DNA from: Scleropages formosus
Taxonomy: Eukaryota > Chordata > Actinopteri > Osteoglossiformes > Osteoglossidae
DNA: 64,000 bases
Reading direction: 5' to 3'
NCBI RefSeq assembly: GCF_900964775.1
Contig: NC_041813.1
Location: 32,180,960 to 32,244,959, forward strand
Part shown: in pieces, positions 24,449 through 35,136 of the stretch
Layout: each line of letters opens with the position of its first letter
How positions within the stretch are numbered: position 1 is the first letter of the stretch
Notes under the pieces: model-generated
The model's input: the letters and a program-made list of their open reading frames with translations, nothing else
Databases searched by the model: none
What the model was told of the DNA's origin: nothing
Program-made: the position numbers and the translations under genes

Positions 24449-25169
24449 GTTGCCGCCTTATGTTACACCACTGCTTATTGGAACTCCTTTGTTGACAAGG
24501 TCCCATGGGAGAAAGTTTGGCTGTTGACTCACAAATATTTCTTAACCAACAAGGTTAGGGAAATCTGTTTCAGGATTATACACAAATTCTATCCTGTCAA
24601 GCATTTTCTTAGAAAATTCAAGGATGGGATAGATGTAAATTGTTCTTTTTGTAGCCTTCGCCCAGAGACGGTGCCTCACCTCTTTTGGCACCGCCGTTAT
24701 ACCAAACAGCTATGGAGAGATGTCTCAAAATTTTTTATTGATAAACTGTGTAAGGATTTTGCTTTGTATTATGAATGTGTACTGTTTGGGTTCTTCCGTT
24801 TTGATAAGCACACAGAGAAACAGGCTTACATCATTAATTTATTAATCATTTTGGCTAAATGTCATATACACAGGTCAAAATTTGCTAATAAAAAGCCTAT
24901 ATTTTCTGTTTTTCTTAAAGAAGTTAAGCAGTACATTGACACTATCAAGGAATGTGATAATAAGAAGGCTATTAAGACTGTTTCTTATTGTGATATTTTT
25001 AAGGTCTTGATGTAATGTTTGGTTATTGGAGTGCTTTAATTTACGTTTTTTTTTTGTTTTGTTTTTTTTAAATTCCCCCTGGCTAGGTTGACTGTTCTGA
25101 ATTAATGTTCTGGTGTTGTGTGTGATTTGTTTCATAATAAAAAAATAATAATAAAAAAAAAAAAAAAAA
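24449..25169 (+). mobile_element. 5'-truncated L1/Tx1 LINE (ORF2 3' end and tail)
   Basis: An open frame ending at 25015 encodes the C-terminal part of an L1-type ORF2. It has the zinc-knuckle-like C-S-F-C-S-L...LFWHRRY segment that follows reverse transcriptase in this group. A 150-bp 3' UTR and an A-rich tail ending at 25169 follow. The sequence is nearly the same as the minus-strand LINE at 46-58 kb, so one family is responsible for both. The fragment's frame is open, which suggests recent insertion. It sits between the ferritin-1 TATA box and its IRE. Confidence 0.9.
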
Positions 25170-25171
25170 GG

Positions 25172-25204
25172 ATTCTTGCTTCAACAGCGTTTGGACGGAG
25201 CTTG
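25172..25204 (+). promoter_or_regulatory. iron-responsive element of ferritin copy 1 (CAGCG loop)
   Basis: TCTTGC-TTCAA-CAGCGT-TTGGA-CGGAG matches the ferritin IRE layout: lower stem, bulged C, five-pair upper stem TTCAA/TTGGA and a six-base loop. The loop reads CAGCGT, whereas the canonical loop is CAGUGN. The element binds IRP1/2 and blocks translation when iron is low. Here the LINE lies directly 5' of it. Confidence 0.8.
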
Positions 25205-25298
25205 GGTTCGCTTTGCGGCTGCAGCGCCCTTTCCTCTGTTTTGAACGTGACGTTTGTGCTCACGCAGCGTTCTCCCGAAAAGCACTCGCGCTGACACG

Positions 25299-26289
25299 AT
25301 GGACACTTCCAGGTCCGCCGGAACTACCAGCGCGACTGCGAGGCGGCCGTGAACCGCACGACGAACGTGAAGCTCTTCCCCTCCTACACGTACCTGTACA
25401 TGCACGGTGAGCAGGAGACGAGAGCTCGCGACTCGCACGTGGAGCGCGGCTGTCGCGCCCACACATACAACGCGCCGCGTAAGCCGGGGCACAGGCTGCA
25501 CGTTCGGCGTGAGAACACACACACACACACACCCACCCACCCACCACAGAGGTGTTGTTGATGCCCAGGCACTCCCAGTGCCCTTCCTTTCCTGCTGTGT
25601 CTGCGCAGTACTGTGCTGCTGCTGCTGTTTGATCCGCATGGGGGGCTCGGTGTGTTGGGCCCCCAGCTGTAGGCCTGTCTGTGCTCCCACCCCCAGGCTC
25701 GCTACTTCTCCCGGGACGATGTGGCCCTGCCTGGCTTCTCCCACTTCTTCAAGGAGAGCAGCGAGGAGGAGCGCGAGCACGCCGAGAAGCTCACGGCCTT
25801 CCAGAACAAGAGGGGCGGCCGCATCTTCCTGCTGGACGTCAAGGTGGGTGGACGCGTCCCTTCCAGGCCAGGTGAGGTCCGACCCCTCCGTCGAACGCCG
25901 TCGCTCTCGTGCTCCTCCCTAGAGGCCCGAGCGGGACGAGTGGAGGACGGGACTGGAGGCCATGCGGTGCGCGCTGCAGCTGGAGAAGAATGTGAACCAG
26001 GCGCTGCTGGATCTGCACAAGGTCGCGATGGAGAACGACGACCCCCACGTGAATGGTCCTCGGCCGCCGCTCCGCCCGACTGCCTCTCCGTCGTCCGTTT
26101 GTCTCGCCTTCATGTCTCCGGCTCTCGTTTCCCCAGCTCTGTGACTTCCTGGAGACCCGCTACCTCAATGAGCAGGTGGAGGCCATCAAGAAGCTCGGCG
26201 ACCACATCGGCAACCTCTCCAAGATGGATGCGGGCAACAACAGGATGGCCGAGTACCTGTTTGACAAGCTCACGCTGAAGCACAGCTGA
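25299..26289 (+). pseudogene. ferritin copy 1, frameshifted first exon
   Basis: The exon pattern matches copy 2: 25299-25406, 25697-25843, 25923-26048 and 26137-26289, with AATAAA at 26517. Exons 2-4 encode an essentially normal ferritin ([22 protein letters not shown]), nearly identical to copy 2. Exon 1 is damaged. One base is missing after the fifth codon, so the ATG frame soon meets TGA. Four extra bases lie before the donor. The frame with CEAAVNR has no ATG and an upstream stop. In that frame the ferroxidase Glu of ELFASY reads Lys (KLFPSY). With the LINE in the 5' UTR, I call it a pseudogene. Confidence 0.82.
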
Positions 26290-28080
26290 GCTCTGCCAGC
26301 AGGCAATGCCTTGATGAACCATGCAGTTTGGATCCTGCTTTAGTCTCCAGTGTTGTAGTTCCTACCTTTATGCTGCTTCCATACTGACAACTGAAAGGGG
26401 AATCTGATCTTTGTTTGAAGGCACCTTTTCATTGTAACATCTCATCTCTCTGTGTGTCTGCATTTCAGTCCCTGTTGAGCTGTGTGTTCTGGGGCTCAGT
26501 GTGGGTATCTGACACTAATAAACACTTGGAACAGCTGTGTTATGAGTTCCGTGACACTTCCCAGGAGCTCTAACAGGTCTTGCTCGTCTGGTTATTAAAG
26601 TGTCTGGATCATCCAGAGCTGTATAAGTAGCTCTGTTTGTTCAAGGACAGGTACTAAGTACAGCTGTCTTGGCCAAGGAATTTAGAGCCATTTTTCAGCA
26701 GCAGGTGCAAACACACTCTTCCCCCCATGCTTCAGTAGTCAAACACCTTCCGTCTGCGCTCCCCTCCCCAGATCTGACCCTTTCTTATTCTTTATGAGGC
26801 AAAGAATAAAGTAGATGGCCATCTTTCATCCCTCAAAGATCTGGAAGTGTCTCTCTGACAAGCGGTGCGGAGTCCTCCTACACCGTGCTCCACAGGTGTA
26901 CGGCAGCCTTCCAAGAAGGTCGAGGATGTGTTCCGAAGGGAAAGGGTGGCTCTGCTCATCATCAGTTCCTTGATGGGGCGCATACTAAGTGTTCTGTGTA
27001 GTTGGCCTATGATGCATAGCCTGTAGCTACATCACACGCGCTCCGTAGACTGGAACGGCTGCTGGAAATGAAGAGAAGGGTGTGGCATAACCTTCTCTGT
27101 CCACATGTGGGGAATACTGCAGGGCTTGAGGAGCCCTTCACCCACACTGGGTGCAGAACGCGGCTGGGTCACCTACAGAATGCATGTTTTCTAAAGCCAT
27201 TGGGTCACAAAACCAGCCCCTGTGCTGATTTCCATTTCAGGAGAAATATCATGTGACCCGGTCCTTTTCTCCATGGTGTGGGGCACTAGATATGGTACGT
27301 CTGGAGAGCAAAGTGCTACAAACTGCAATTAAACGGGCTGCTCAGGAGCACACAAAACATCGGGGCTAAAGCTCCTGGCGTCCACATCCCGCTGGCGACC
27401 CCTCGCAGCAGCGCCGTCCAGGGTCAGGCCGCTTCCGAGAATAAGTGTGACAAGCCTTGGTCCCCTTCAGCGGTCGCGAAGGGGTCCCGCGGGGGTCCGA
27501 TACAGAGCACAGGCCTTTCCTCCAGCAGGAGACGCCCTTCTTCTTCAAGACGTCTTAGTTCGTCTCAGTGACAATACACCACCCCCCCAGAGCGTTTCCA
27601 TGGTGACCGTTGCCATGGACTCGTGTTGTGGAAAAGAGACCGTGCTGAGTGTCACGGTGAGTCAGCAGAGCGGCGTCCCTGGAGCCCCTGGACACCTGGA
27701 GCACTTTGCTGGCTCCCTTCCCCGAGACACACCGTTCAAGGGCTGCACACCATGTTTACCATGAAGCGCGTGTAGGAAAAGCAAGGTGCAGAACCAGGGT
27801 GCACAAACAAGTGTTCATCAAGTCAGGGCAGAGTCACGGGGTTCTCTCCAGTGCGTTCCGGAAAGGAGCGTGCGCTCAGCCCCCGCGTTCAGACCGTGCG
27901 CCCGGTTAGCACCGCGCTGCTCGTCAGGCGGTTCCGCCGAAAGCGCCGTTCAAAGACGGCGAAGGCCTCGTGTGCAAACGACGCACGTGAAACTTGTCGT
28001 GTTGGCGTGTTAAATTACATGCGCTGGAGCGCAGGGAGTCCTTCGCCGTCCGGGTCTCTTGTGTCCCTCAACGCCTGTCA
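26290..28080 (+). other. intergenic region between the ferritin copies
   Basis: This holds the 3' UTR of copy 1 with AATAAA at 26517-26522, then unique sequence with no recognisable gene, and the enhancer-like module at 27594-27668. Confidence 0.6.
27594..27668. promoter_or_regulatory. CCATGG palindromes plus MARE/AP-1 module upstream of ferritin copy 2
   Basis: GTTTCCATGGTGAC at 27594-27607 is identical over 14 bases to the motif before copy 1. A second GTTGCCATGG follows at about 27609. TGCTGAGTG (27643) and TGAGTCAGCA (27658-27667, a perfect inverse MARE) follow. The module lies about 490 bp upstream of the copy 2 TATA box. Confidence 0.6.
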
Positions 28081-28089
28081 TTCTCCTCA

Positions 28090-28200
28090 ATCTGATTGGC
28101 TGCTCTTTCTTTGCACGTCTCTGTTGTCCTGGACCTCGAACGGCAACGCGCGTGTATATATATGGCAGGAGCAGGCGGAGGCAGCGCTCACACGGCAGTT
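28090..28200 (+). promoter_or_regulatory. ferritin copy 2 core promoter
   Basis: TCTGATTGGCTG (inverted CCAAT, about 28090) and TATATATATGG from 28154 match the order in copy 1. The CRE is absent. The start site should fall near 28180, leaving the IRE within a few tens of bases of the cap, as required for IRP control. Confidence 0.75.
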
Positions 28201-28226
28201 CTTGCGTCAACAGCGATTGAACGGAA
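28196..28226 (+). promoter_or_regulatory. iron-responsive element of ferritin copy 2 (CAGCG loop)
   Basis: GTTCTTGC-GTCAA-CAGCGA-TTGAA-CGGAAC keeps the lower stem (GTTC with GAAC), the bulged C and four of five upper-stem pairs. The pair next to the bulge is G opposite A. The loop reads CAGCGA, not CAGUGN, the same substitution as in copy 1. Confidence 0.78.
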
Positions 28227-28300
28227 CTTGACCGTTGAAGCGCATCAGTCCGCGAACCGCGTGTGCTCCTCTGTCGAATTTCGGAAGGACCGCAGCCGAG

Positions 28301-29352
28301 ATGATGGAGACCTCGAGGATCCGCCAGAACTACCACCGCGACTGCGAGGCGGCCGTGAACCGCGTGATGAACACGGAGCTCTTCGCCTCCTACACCTTCA
28401 TGTCCATGGTGAGCAAGAGACGAGCGCTCTTCACTTACTTCTTACTGTACCGTGGCGAAAGGGAGGCACTGCGTGTCCCCGTGACTGTTCCGCGGTGCTT
28501 CGCTGTGCTGTTTATCTCTGCTTTGTTGCCTGGGAGACGACTGCTTCCTGTCTCTCAGCTCTGGAAATGTCCTGCTCCTGCAGGACACACATGCTCGTAT
28601 GTACAGTGGAGGAGCGGCGGGCTGTGCGCAGTGAGGGACAGTGGAAGGAGTCTCAGTGGAGTGTCCCGTCGCAGAGAGCCCGTGATCTCTGTGTGTGTGT
28701 GGCCCCACCCCCACCGTTGCGGCCTCTTCTGTCTTTCATCAGCTTCTCCTCCCCTCCAGGCTCACTACTTCTCCCGGGACGATGTGGCCCTGCCTGGCTT
28801 CTCCCACTTCTTCAAGGAGAGCAGCGAGGAGGAGCGCGAGCACGCCGAGAAGCTCACGGCCTTCCAGAACAAGAGGGGCGGCCGCATCTTCCTGCTGGAC
28901 GTCAAGGTGGGTGGACGCGTCCCTTCCAGGCCAGGTGAGGTCCGACCCCTCCGTCGAACACCGTCGCTCTCGTGCTCCTCCCTAGAGGCCCGAGCGGGAC
29001 GAGTGGGGGACGGGACTGGAGGCCATGCGGTGCGCGCTGCAGCTGGAGAAGAATGTGAACCAGGCGCTGCTGGATCTGCACAAGGTCGCGATGGAGAACG
29101 ACGACCCCCACGTGAGTGGTCCTCGGCCGCCGCTCCGCCCGACTGCCTCTCCGTCGTCCGTTTGTCTCGCCTTCATGTCTCCGGCTCTCGTTTCCCCAGC
29201 TCTGTGACTTCCTGGAGACCCGCTACCTCAATGAGCAGGTGGAGGCCATCAAGAAGCTCGGCGACCACATCGGCAACCTCTCCAAGATGGATGCGGGCAA
29301 CAACAGGATGGCCGAATACCTGTTTGACAAGCTCACGCTGAAGCACAGCTGA
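28301..29352 (+). CDS. ferritin, H/M-type subunit (copy 2, intact)
   Basis: Cytosolic iron-storage subunit of the 24-mer ferritin shell. Four exons, 28301-28408, 28760-28906, 28986-29111 and 29200-29352, give 177 residues, the usual length. The ferroxidase residues seem present: Glu in ELFASY with its Tyr, Glu and His in EEEREHAEK, Glu in LEKNVNQ and Gln in NEQV. It is therefore H- or fish M-type rather than mammalian L-type. The second of two adjacent ATGs may also serve as start. The 5' UTR carries an IRE and the 3' UTR AATAAA at 29555. FTL neighbours ALDH16A1 at a distance on human 19q13.33, so the locus corresponds to FTL by position although the residues are H-like. No signal peptide is seen. 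Confidence 0.94.
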
Positions 29353-29554
29353 GCTCTGCCAGCAGACGATGCCCCAGCGAAGCGTCCAGCTTCACATCCT
29401 GCTTTAGTATCCAGTGTAGTCGTGTGGGAAGTGACCAGGAGTTCAGGGTAAAGGTCTGGTTAGCATGCCACTCATATCTGTTTCTGCGCTTTATTACCAG
29501 TCCTCAGGCTGAGTTGTGGGGCTTCGGTTTGTCTCCCATTCTTGAGTGGAACTT

Positions 29555-29560
29555 AATAAA
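29555..29560 (+). terminator. polyadenylation signal of ferritin copy 2
   Basis: AATAAA about 200 bp after the stop codon, followed by a GTGTTCATGTGACCGTGTG GT-rich element. Confidence 0.8.
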
Positions 29561-29599
29561 AGTGTTCATGTGACCGTGTGCAGGGTGACCATTGTCAGC

Positions 29600-31695
29600 T
29601 GTGTTTCCAATGCTTCTGCGAGCGGCGCGGCAACTGCCTCGAATGCAAAAAGGGAACTTGTGTCTTATGCACACAACTTGTACGCCTCTTAAATCTTCAG
29701 CTCAGTCTCCACTTATCTCCCTTGGTGCGGTTAAGTACCCCTGGTTCCCTCGACAACGCCTGGTCCTCGCCTCCCTCCCAACCGCATCCAGCGGTGCTGA
29801 GGCAAAGCACAAGCGGTGTGTTCATCGTGTACGTGTACGGGCCGCGAAGGTCGAACGTCTCCTCGCAATCCCTGCGGCGAGAGCAGTGTGGACCAATGAG
29901 AGCTCACCGCCCACTTGTGTCCCGCCCTCCCTGACACCCTAGTTCATTCACACGCAGCCAAGTGGTGCTGAACTGGGGGTACGAACCTCCGATTAAATGT
30001 TTCCATGTGAGCAAGTGCTGTGCACAGGTATGTTTTTTCCAGGTTTATTTGGGCAAATCGTGTCTTTATTCAAAACTCCACGCCCAGGGTGGCCTTATCG
30101 CACATGTTCCACGATAACGTCGTAAAAAGTGGTCGAGCATGAATTCAGCGAACATGAATCTGTTCTTGTTCAATGTGGAATGTTTCCTGTTCTAACCGTC
30201 GTGCAATAATTAGATGTACTTGTCCACTCGTCCCCGGCGGGACACCGTTGTCTCTGAGGGGACCCGGCGGTCGGAGCATCAGGCGCGTCAGGGTCTTCAG
30301 GGGCATGTCCGCCTACGCTCTACGTGTGTTCCGTCGTCCGCGTTGGCCGAAGGACGTCGGTGTCGACGCGCATCGGATCCTCGCTCCCTTCACCCTAGAG
30401 AACCTTCCGGTGAGTCGCTGCTCACTAGTGGACCAGGAGCTCCCTGTGTGTCCAAAGCCCTCCTCGTAGACCAGGGATCCAGCTGCAGTTCTGAAGCCAC
30501 GAATTCTCACGTCCCGGATGAACTGTTGCCCGGCCAGGGATCCGTCATAGAGGCGCGACTACTCACGGTGTTCCTACCGCGGTATGGCTTTACCTTTCTT
30601 TGGCCTTGGAGCGCCTCAAGGAACAGGGCTTCTTTCCACTTGCTTCCTTCCTTCCGTCACATTCCCTTGTTTCTGGGCTTTTTCCCCACCGTGGCTCAGT
30701 CGCTAGAGCAGCACTCGGGGACAAGGATTTGTTACCTGAAAGCTGTCGGCTTGAATCCCGTGTTTACTCTCTTGTCCCTGAGCAGTGGCGTCACTCAGCA
30801 GTATTGCGGTACATCCCGTATACCCTGTTCTTTCTTTCACGGGGTAAATACTGCCACTGGATATACCTGGATGCAGTTATGTGAGGACATGGCTTTGAGT
30901 CCCACCTCCTGCAGTGGTAGCCTCGGTCGGTCAAGGTATTTACCCTGATGTGGTACAAGGGAAATTACCCTGCTGTGCACATGTGTGTATCAGTGTAAGG
31001 AGCTTAGTGCACAAACCTGACACTGTAAATAGCTGTGGAAAAAAGTAAATCAGGTAAGTAGCGGTAAAACCTCTCAGATGCTCCTGTCAGCACGCCCTCT
31101 GCACACACTCTGCACACTCTGTGACATGAGGAAAATGCGAAAGAGACGAGTAGATTAGCACTGACAATCTGTGACGCTCGGCTTGGGTGCGTCAAAGGTC
31201 CGGCACCAGGAGAAAGGACCTGCTGAGAAGGAGAGAGAGAGCGGGGGGTGCAGGTGTGCCGGACAGCAGGACGGTGGGGATTAGGGAGGCGCCCAGGGGA
31301 GGGAGCACTGTGCGAGTGTCTCCGTCTGTCCACAGGGACACGTCTCACGTTCCTCCCATCGTACGAGTGTCAAGGAAGGAAGGATCTCAACCGGTGAGTT
31401 GCGTCTATTTGTCCTCACAGCAGGGGGTCCACTTTCCATAAATGAGTCCAAGTAGCGCCGGGTTGGTTGTGGCCTTTTACTCGGTGCCACTCAAAATTTG
31501 ACATCGTGAAGCCGGTGACTCTAGCAATGTGACGGCTGAGCGTGCTATCACTCTTGCTGTGTGCGTTCTCTCGCTCTCTCTGTGTCTGGTGTGCTCTGCT
31601 CATGGTCATCGCGGTGCTGTGCCTTCAGAGCCACATGCCGACACTGGTCCAGATTCCAGCTGACCACACACATAGCTGTGGTGCCACGTATGGAA

Positions 31696-31732
<37 letters not shown>

Positions 31733-32068
31733 TGTGCGCGCTTCCCGGGAAAGCGATTTGCTCTACGAGGAGCCTACGGGAATATGCTGCTCCCAGAACC
31801 GACGGCTGATGGTAGCGAGTGCAGAGCAGAGCGTGGGAAGGGTGTGGAGATGGTTAACATGCATGTGTGAACCAGGGGGGCCTCATGTGTGGCATCAGAC
31901 CTGTGTCCACCGGGTAGCACGACTGTCCCTGTCCTCGGGGCGTCCCTCTTTTCCTTCAGATCTGGGATTTCGGGATTAACTTCACCAGTTAATCTCGTAG
32001 CGCAGAGTGACTGCTCCTGAGGGCTAATCCCTCTGCCTGTGCTGGTGCTGTTGTTGTTGTCGAGCAGG
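29600..32068 (+). other. intergenic region before synaptotagmin
   Basis: No gene was recognised; a 244-codon open frame at 30.2-30.9 kb resembles nothing I know and crosses a SINE. The stretch contains a tRNA-like SINE near 30690-31050 and a TG/GC tract at 31697-31730. The end of the region should hold 5' non-coding exons of the synaptotagmin gene. Confidence 0.5.
30688..31050 (+). mobile_element. tRNA-like SINE with L2-like tail (degraded)
   Basis: GTGGCTCAGTCGCTAGAGCA (A-box-like) and GGCTTGAATCCC (B-box-like) form a tRNA-type head. Downstream are segments TCCCACCTCCTGCAG, AAGGTATTTACCCTG, AAATTACCCTGCTGTG and CACTGTAAATAGC. These recur at 58.9 kb and 63.4 kb and are typical of a common fish SINE body. 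Confidence 0.6.
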
Positions 32069-32077
32069 TGCACCACG

Positions 32078-34403
32078 ATGCACCTCGTTACCGGGGAGAG
32101 CCGCATGCGGCGCACGGCGGAGCCCGAACCTGAACTCGAACCCGAACCCGAGCGCGAGCACCATCATGAGCATGCCCCCGCCCCCCCGGCCCACCACCCC
32201 GCCCACGACTTCAACAACATGAAGAACAAGTTCACGAACGAAGAGGGCCACCTGCCAAGTGAGTGTGGCTCCAGGAGTCGGCCAGCAGGGGGCACAGTGG
32301 CACAGAACAGGTCCGGCGACACGTTTACGCTCTGGGGTCTCACAGCTCGCCTCACCTTCTTGTCACCCTTTCATTTGTCTCACTGCCTCCCCTGCATCCA
32401 TGGCTCCTCCTCCCAGACCACAAGCACAAGCGTAAGTTCACCTTCTGCCGAAGCAGCTCTGTCCGTGTCCCCTGTCTCGCCATGTCCTCGCCTGGCCCTA
32501 GCGCCCGCCGTTCCGTAGTTCTAGATCACATGCCCTGTGTTCTTTCTCCAGTGTCCCTGTGTCCCTCCGTGCCTCTTGAATGTTAGTCCCCGTGAGTCCA
32601 TGGTGTGCGGCGTGTGCGACGTGTGTTGAGCGTCTCTCCGTGTCCCCTTCCCACCGGCCCAACGCTGACCCCAAGTGCCCATGTGGGCCGTGGGAGCCAT
32701 TGCCGTGGTGGTGCTGGCGCTCGTCGGCTGCTTTGCCTTCTGCGTCTTCAAGAAGTTCATCAGCAAGAAGAAGAAGCCCAAGAAGGCTCGTGAGAGGAAG
32801 GCGGGACGCCGCAGGAAGAAAGGAGGAGAAGACGAAGCTGAAGGGGAAAAGGTAAGGGGGCCGAGGAGTGTTCACCGCCTGCCGTGCACTGGACGCGCGT
32901 CCACACGCAGTGCCGTTCTCCTCGTCCTTCCAGGAAGAAGGAGAGAAGGAAGGGAAGGAGGAGGAGGAGCGGGAGAACCTGGGCAAGCTGGAGTTCACCC
33001 TGGACTACAATTTTACTGACAGCCAGGTAAGGAGACACCTGACTTCTGTGTCTGAGGTGCCGCCCAGTGTCTGTCCATCTGTCCATCCGTCCATCCTGGC
33101 TGTGGTGGCGACGAACAGATCCAAACCCTTTTCCAACCCCCTCTTCTAGCTCATCGTAGGAATCCTTCAGGCTCAGGATCTTGCCGCCATGGACATGGGA
33201 GGTACCTCGGACCCATACGTCAAGGTCTACATGCTCCCCGATAAGAAGAAGAAGTTTGAGACCAAAGTCCAGCGCAAGAATCTCAGTCCCGTTTTCAATG
33301 AGACCTTTACGTTCAAGGTCAGTGTCCCTGCACCCGAACACGGTTACGTGGATGGCGACCACGGCGGAGACTGAGCCGCTGCGCTGCGGCCACTTGGCGC
33401 GGCGCCTTTTGGGTCTTTCTGTGCCATCGTCATCGCTGAGTGGAGATGCGGGACGATGTGGCTCCTTTGGCTAATGTGTCCAACGTGTTATCCATCCCCC
33501 TCCCTGTCAGATCCCTTACTCCGAGCTGGGGGGCCAAACCCTGGTGATGCAGGTGTACGACTTTGACCGCTTTTCCAAGCATGACGTGATCGGCGAGGTC
33601 AAGATCCCCATGAACACGGTGGACCTGGGCCAACCGCTGCACGAGTGGAGGGATCTGCAGAGTGGAGAGAAAGAGGAGGTGGGTCTCTTTGCTGTTGTCC
33701 TCCATGCCGTTTCCATGGCAACCGTGCCTCCGCTGACCCCTCCTCCGTCGCTCCCCTCAGCAAGAGAAGCTGGGTGACATCTGCATCTCCCTCCGCTACG
33801 TGCCCACGGCAGGCAAGCTCACCGTCAACGTGATGGAGGCCAAGAACCTCAAGAAGATGGATGTCGGCGGCCTGTCAGGTGACCTCCTCCCGCCGTCTCC
33901 TTATCCCGCAGGTGTCGAGAGACGGCACCGCTAATGTCCCCCAACCCCCAATGTCCCCATCCCCAGACCCCTTCGTCAAGGTGGTGCTGCAGCACAACGG
34001 GAAGAGGCTGAAGAAGAAGAAGACAACGGTGAAGAAGAACACGCTCAACCCGTACTTCAACGAGAGCTTCAGCTTCGATGTTCCCTTCGAACAGATCCAG
34101 GTGAGCGAGGTGGCGACAGCGCCGCCGGGGCTGTCGGGGGGGAGCCGCCGCTCGCGCTGCTCTCACACGTTTCTTCCGTGTGTCCCGCTGCAGAAAGTAC
34201 AGGTCCTCATAACCGTGTACGACTACGACAAGCTGGGCAGCAACGACGCCATCGGCAAGACCTTCATCGGCTACGGCGCCACCGGCGTGGGGCTGCGCCA
34301 CTGGTCAGACATGCTGGCCAACCCCCGGCGGCCCGTGGCCCAGTGGCACACGTTGCAGCCCGAGGAGGAGGTGGACGCGGCGCTGAAGGGGCCCCACCGC
34401 TAG
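32078..34403 (+). CDS. syt5: synaptotagmin, Syt1/2/5 group (Syt5-like)
   Basis: Calcium sensor for vesicle fusion with one membrane segment and two C2 domains. Nine coding exons: 32078-32258, 32417-32431 (15 nt), 32676-32851, 32934-33026, 33150-33317, 33511-33678, 33761-33878, 33967-34100 and 34194-34403. They sum to 420 codons. The N-terminus is short and rich in Glu-Pro and His. The membrane segment [20 protein letters not shown] is followed by [13 protein letters not shown]2A has [13 protein letters not shown] and [11 protein letters not shown]2B has MDVGGLSDPFVKV, the polybasic KRLKKKK and [10 protein letters not shown]. All five Asp ligands seem present in each domain. The C-terminal [11 protein letters not shown] resembles Syt2 while the position next to tnnt1 points to SYT5, so the paralogue name is less sure than the family. 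Confidence 0.93.
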
Positions 34404-35136
34404 GAGAGGCCCCCTCACCAGCGTGCTCGTAGCTAGCTAGGCTAACCGTTAGGGAGTAGAGATGGAGCGCTTGTGCTGCTTCCACTGGTTCGTGTCTGTG
34501 GGAGGGGCAGGAAGCACATCTGCAGAGGCACCTACTGCACCCGGGAAAACGTGCCGTCCGTAACGGAGCTGCCGGCAACGCGGGGTTGGCCACGCAGCCC
34601 ACCAGTTTACCCTAAACCCTTTAGAGGGGAGGTGGCAGATGGCCCTGTGCATTTTGGCTGCCTTCCCCTTAAAGCGCTTTCTTGCCACTTGCACAGCGAA
34701 CGAGCCGCGTGTCAGAGCACCACAGTGACAACACTCGTGGTTTCCATGGTTACGCATTGGCCGTGTGTGCTTGCTCATGTCGGAGACCACGCCCGGCGCG
34801 CTGCTGTTTGGGTTGACCGCACCTTAACCGCGAAGGAATAGAAATACAGGTGAAGAAAGGTGACAGCGGATGTGTTGAGAGCCCCGCCACACACACGGCT
34901 CAGGGTTCCCTCACTGTAAGGTTGCTGGTTTGAGTCCCATTAAAAGCACTCCTTCTTTTGTGTTGACTATGTGTAACGGGGTCACGTGACTGCTGGGTAA
35001 TACACTTGGTGCCGGTGTCGGTACCTTAAACGTTTCATGTTTTGTCCTCACGAGGGTTGAATTTCTGTTTTCAACGTACAAGAAAACATCCCCTGTTCCT
35101 TAGACTTTGTGTGCCTGACAAATGATTCCTTCTGTT
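34404..35136 (+). other. synaptotagmin 3' flank with SINE remnants
   Basis: No gene was seen. At 34905-34945 GGTTGCTGGTTTGAGTCCC is a B-box-like remnant of a SINE. A GTTTCCATGGTTAC palindrome lies at about 34739. Confidence 0.5.

Noticed and set aside
30214-30948. 244-codon plus-strand open frame
   Set aside because: No recognisable domain. The second half crosses a tRNA-like SINE, and there are no splice partners or promoter.
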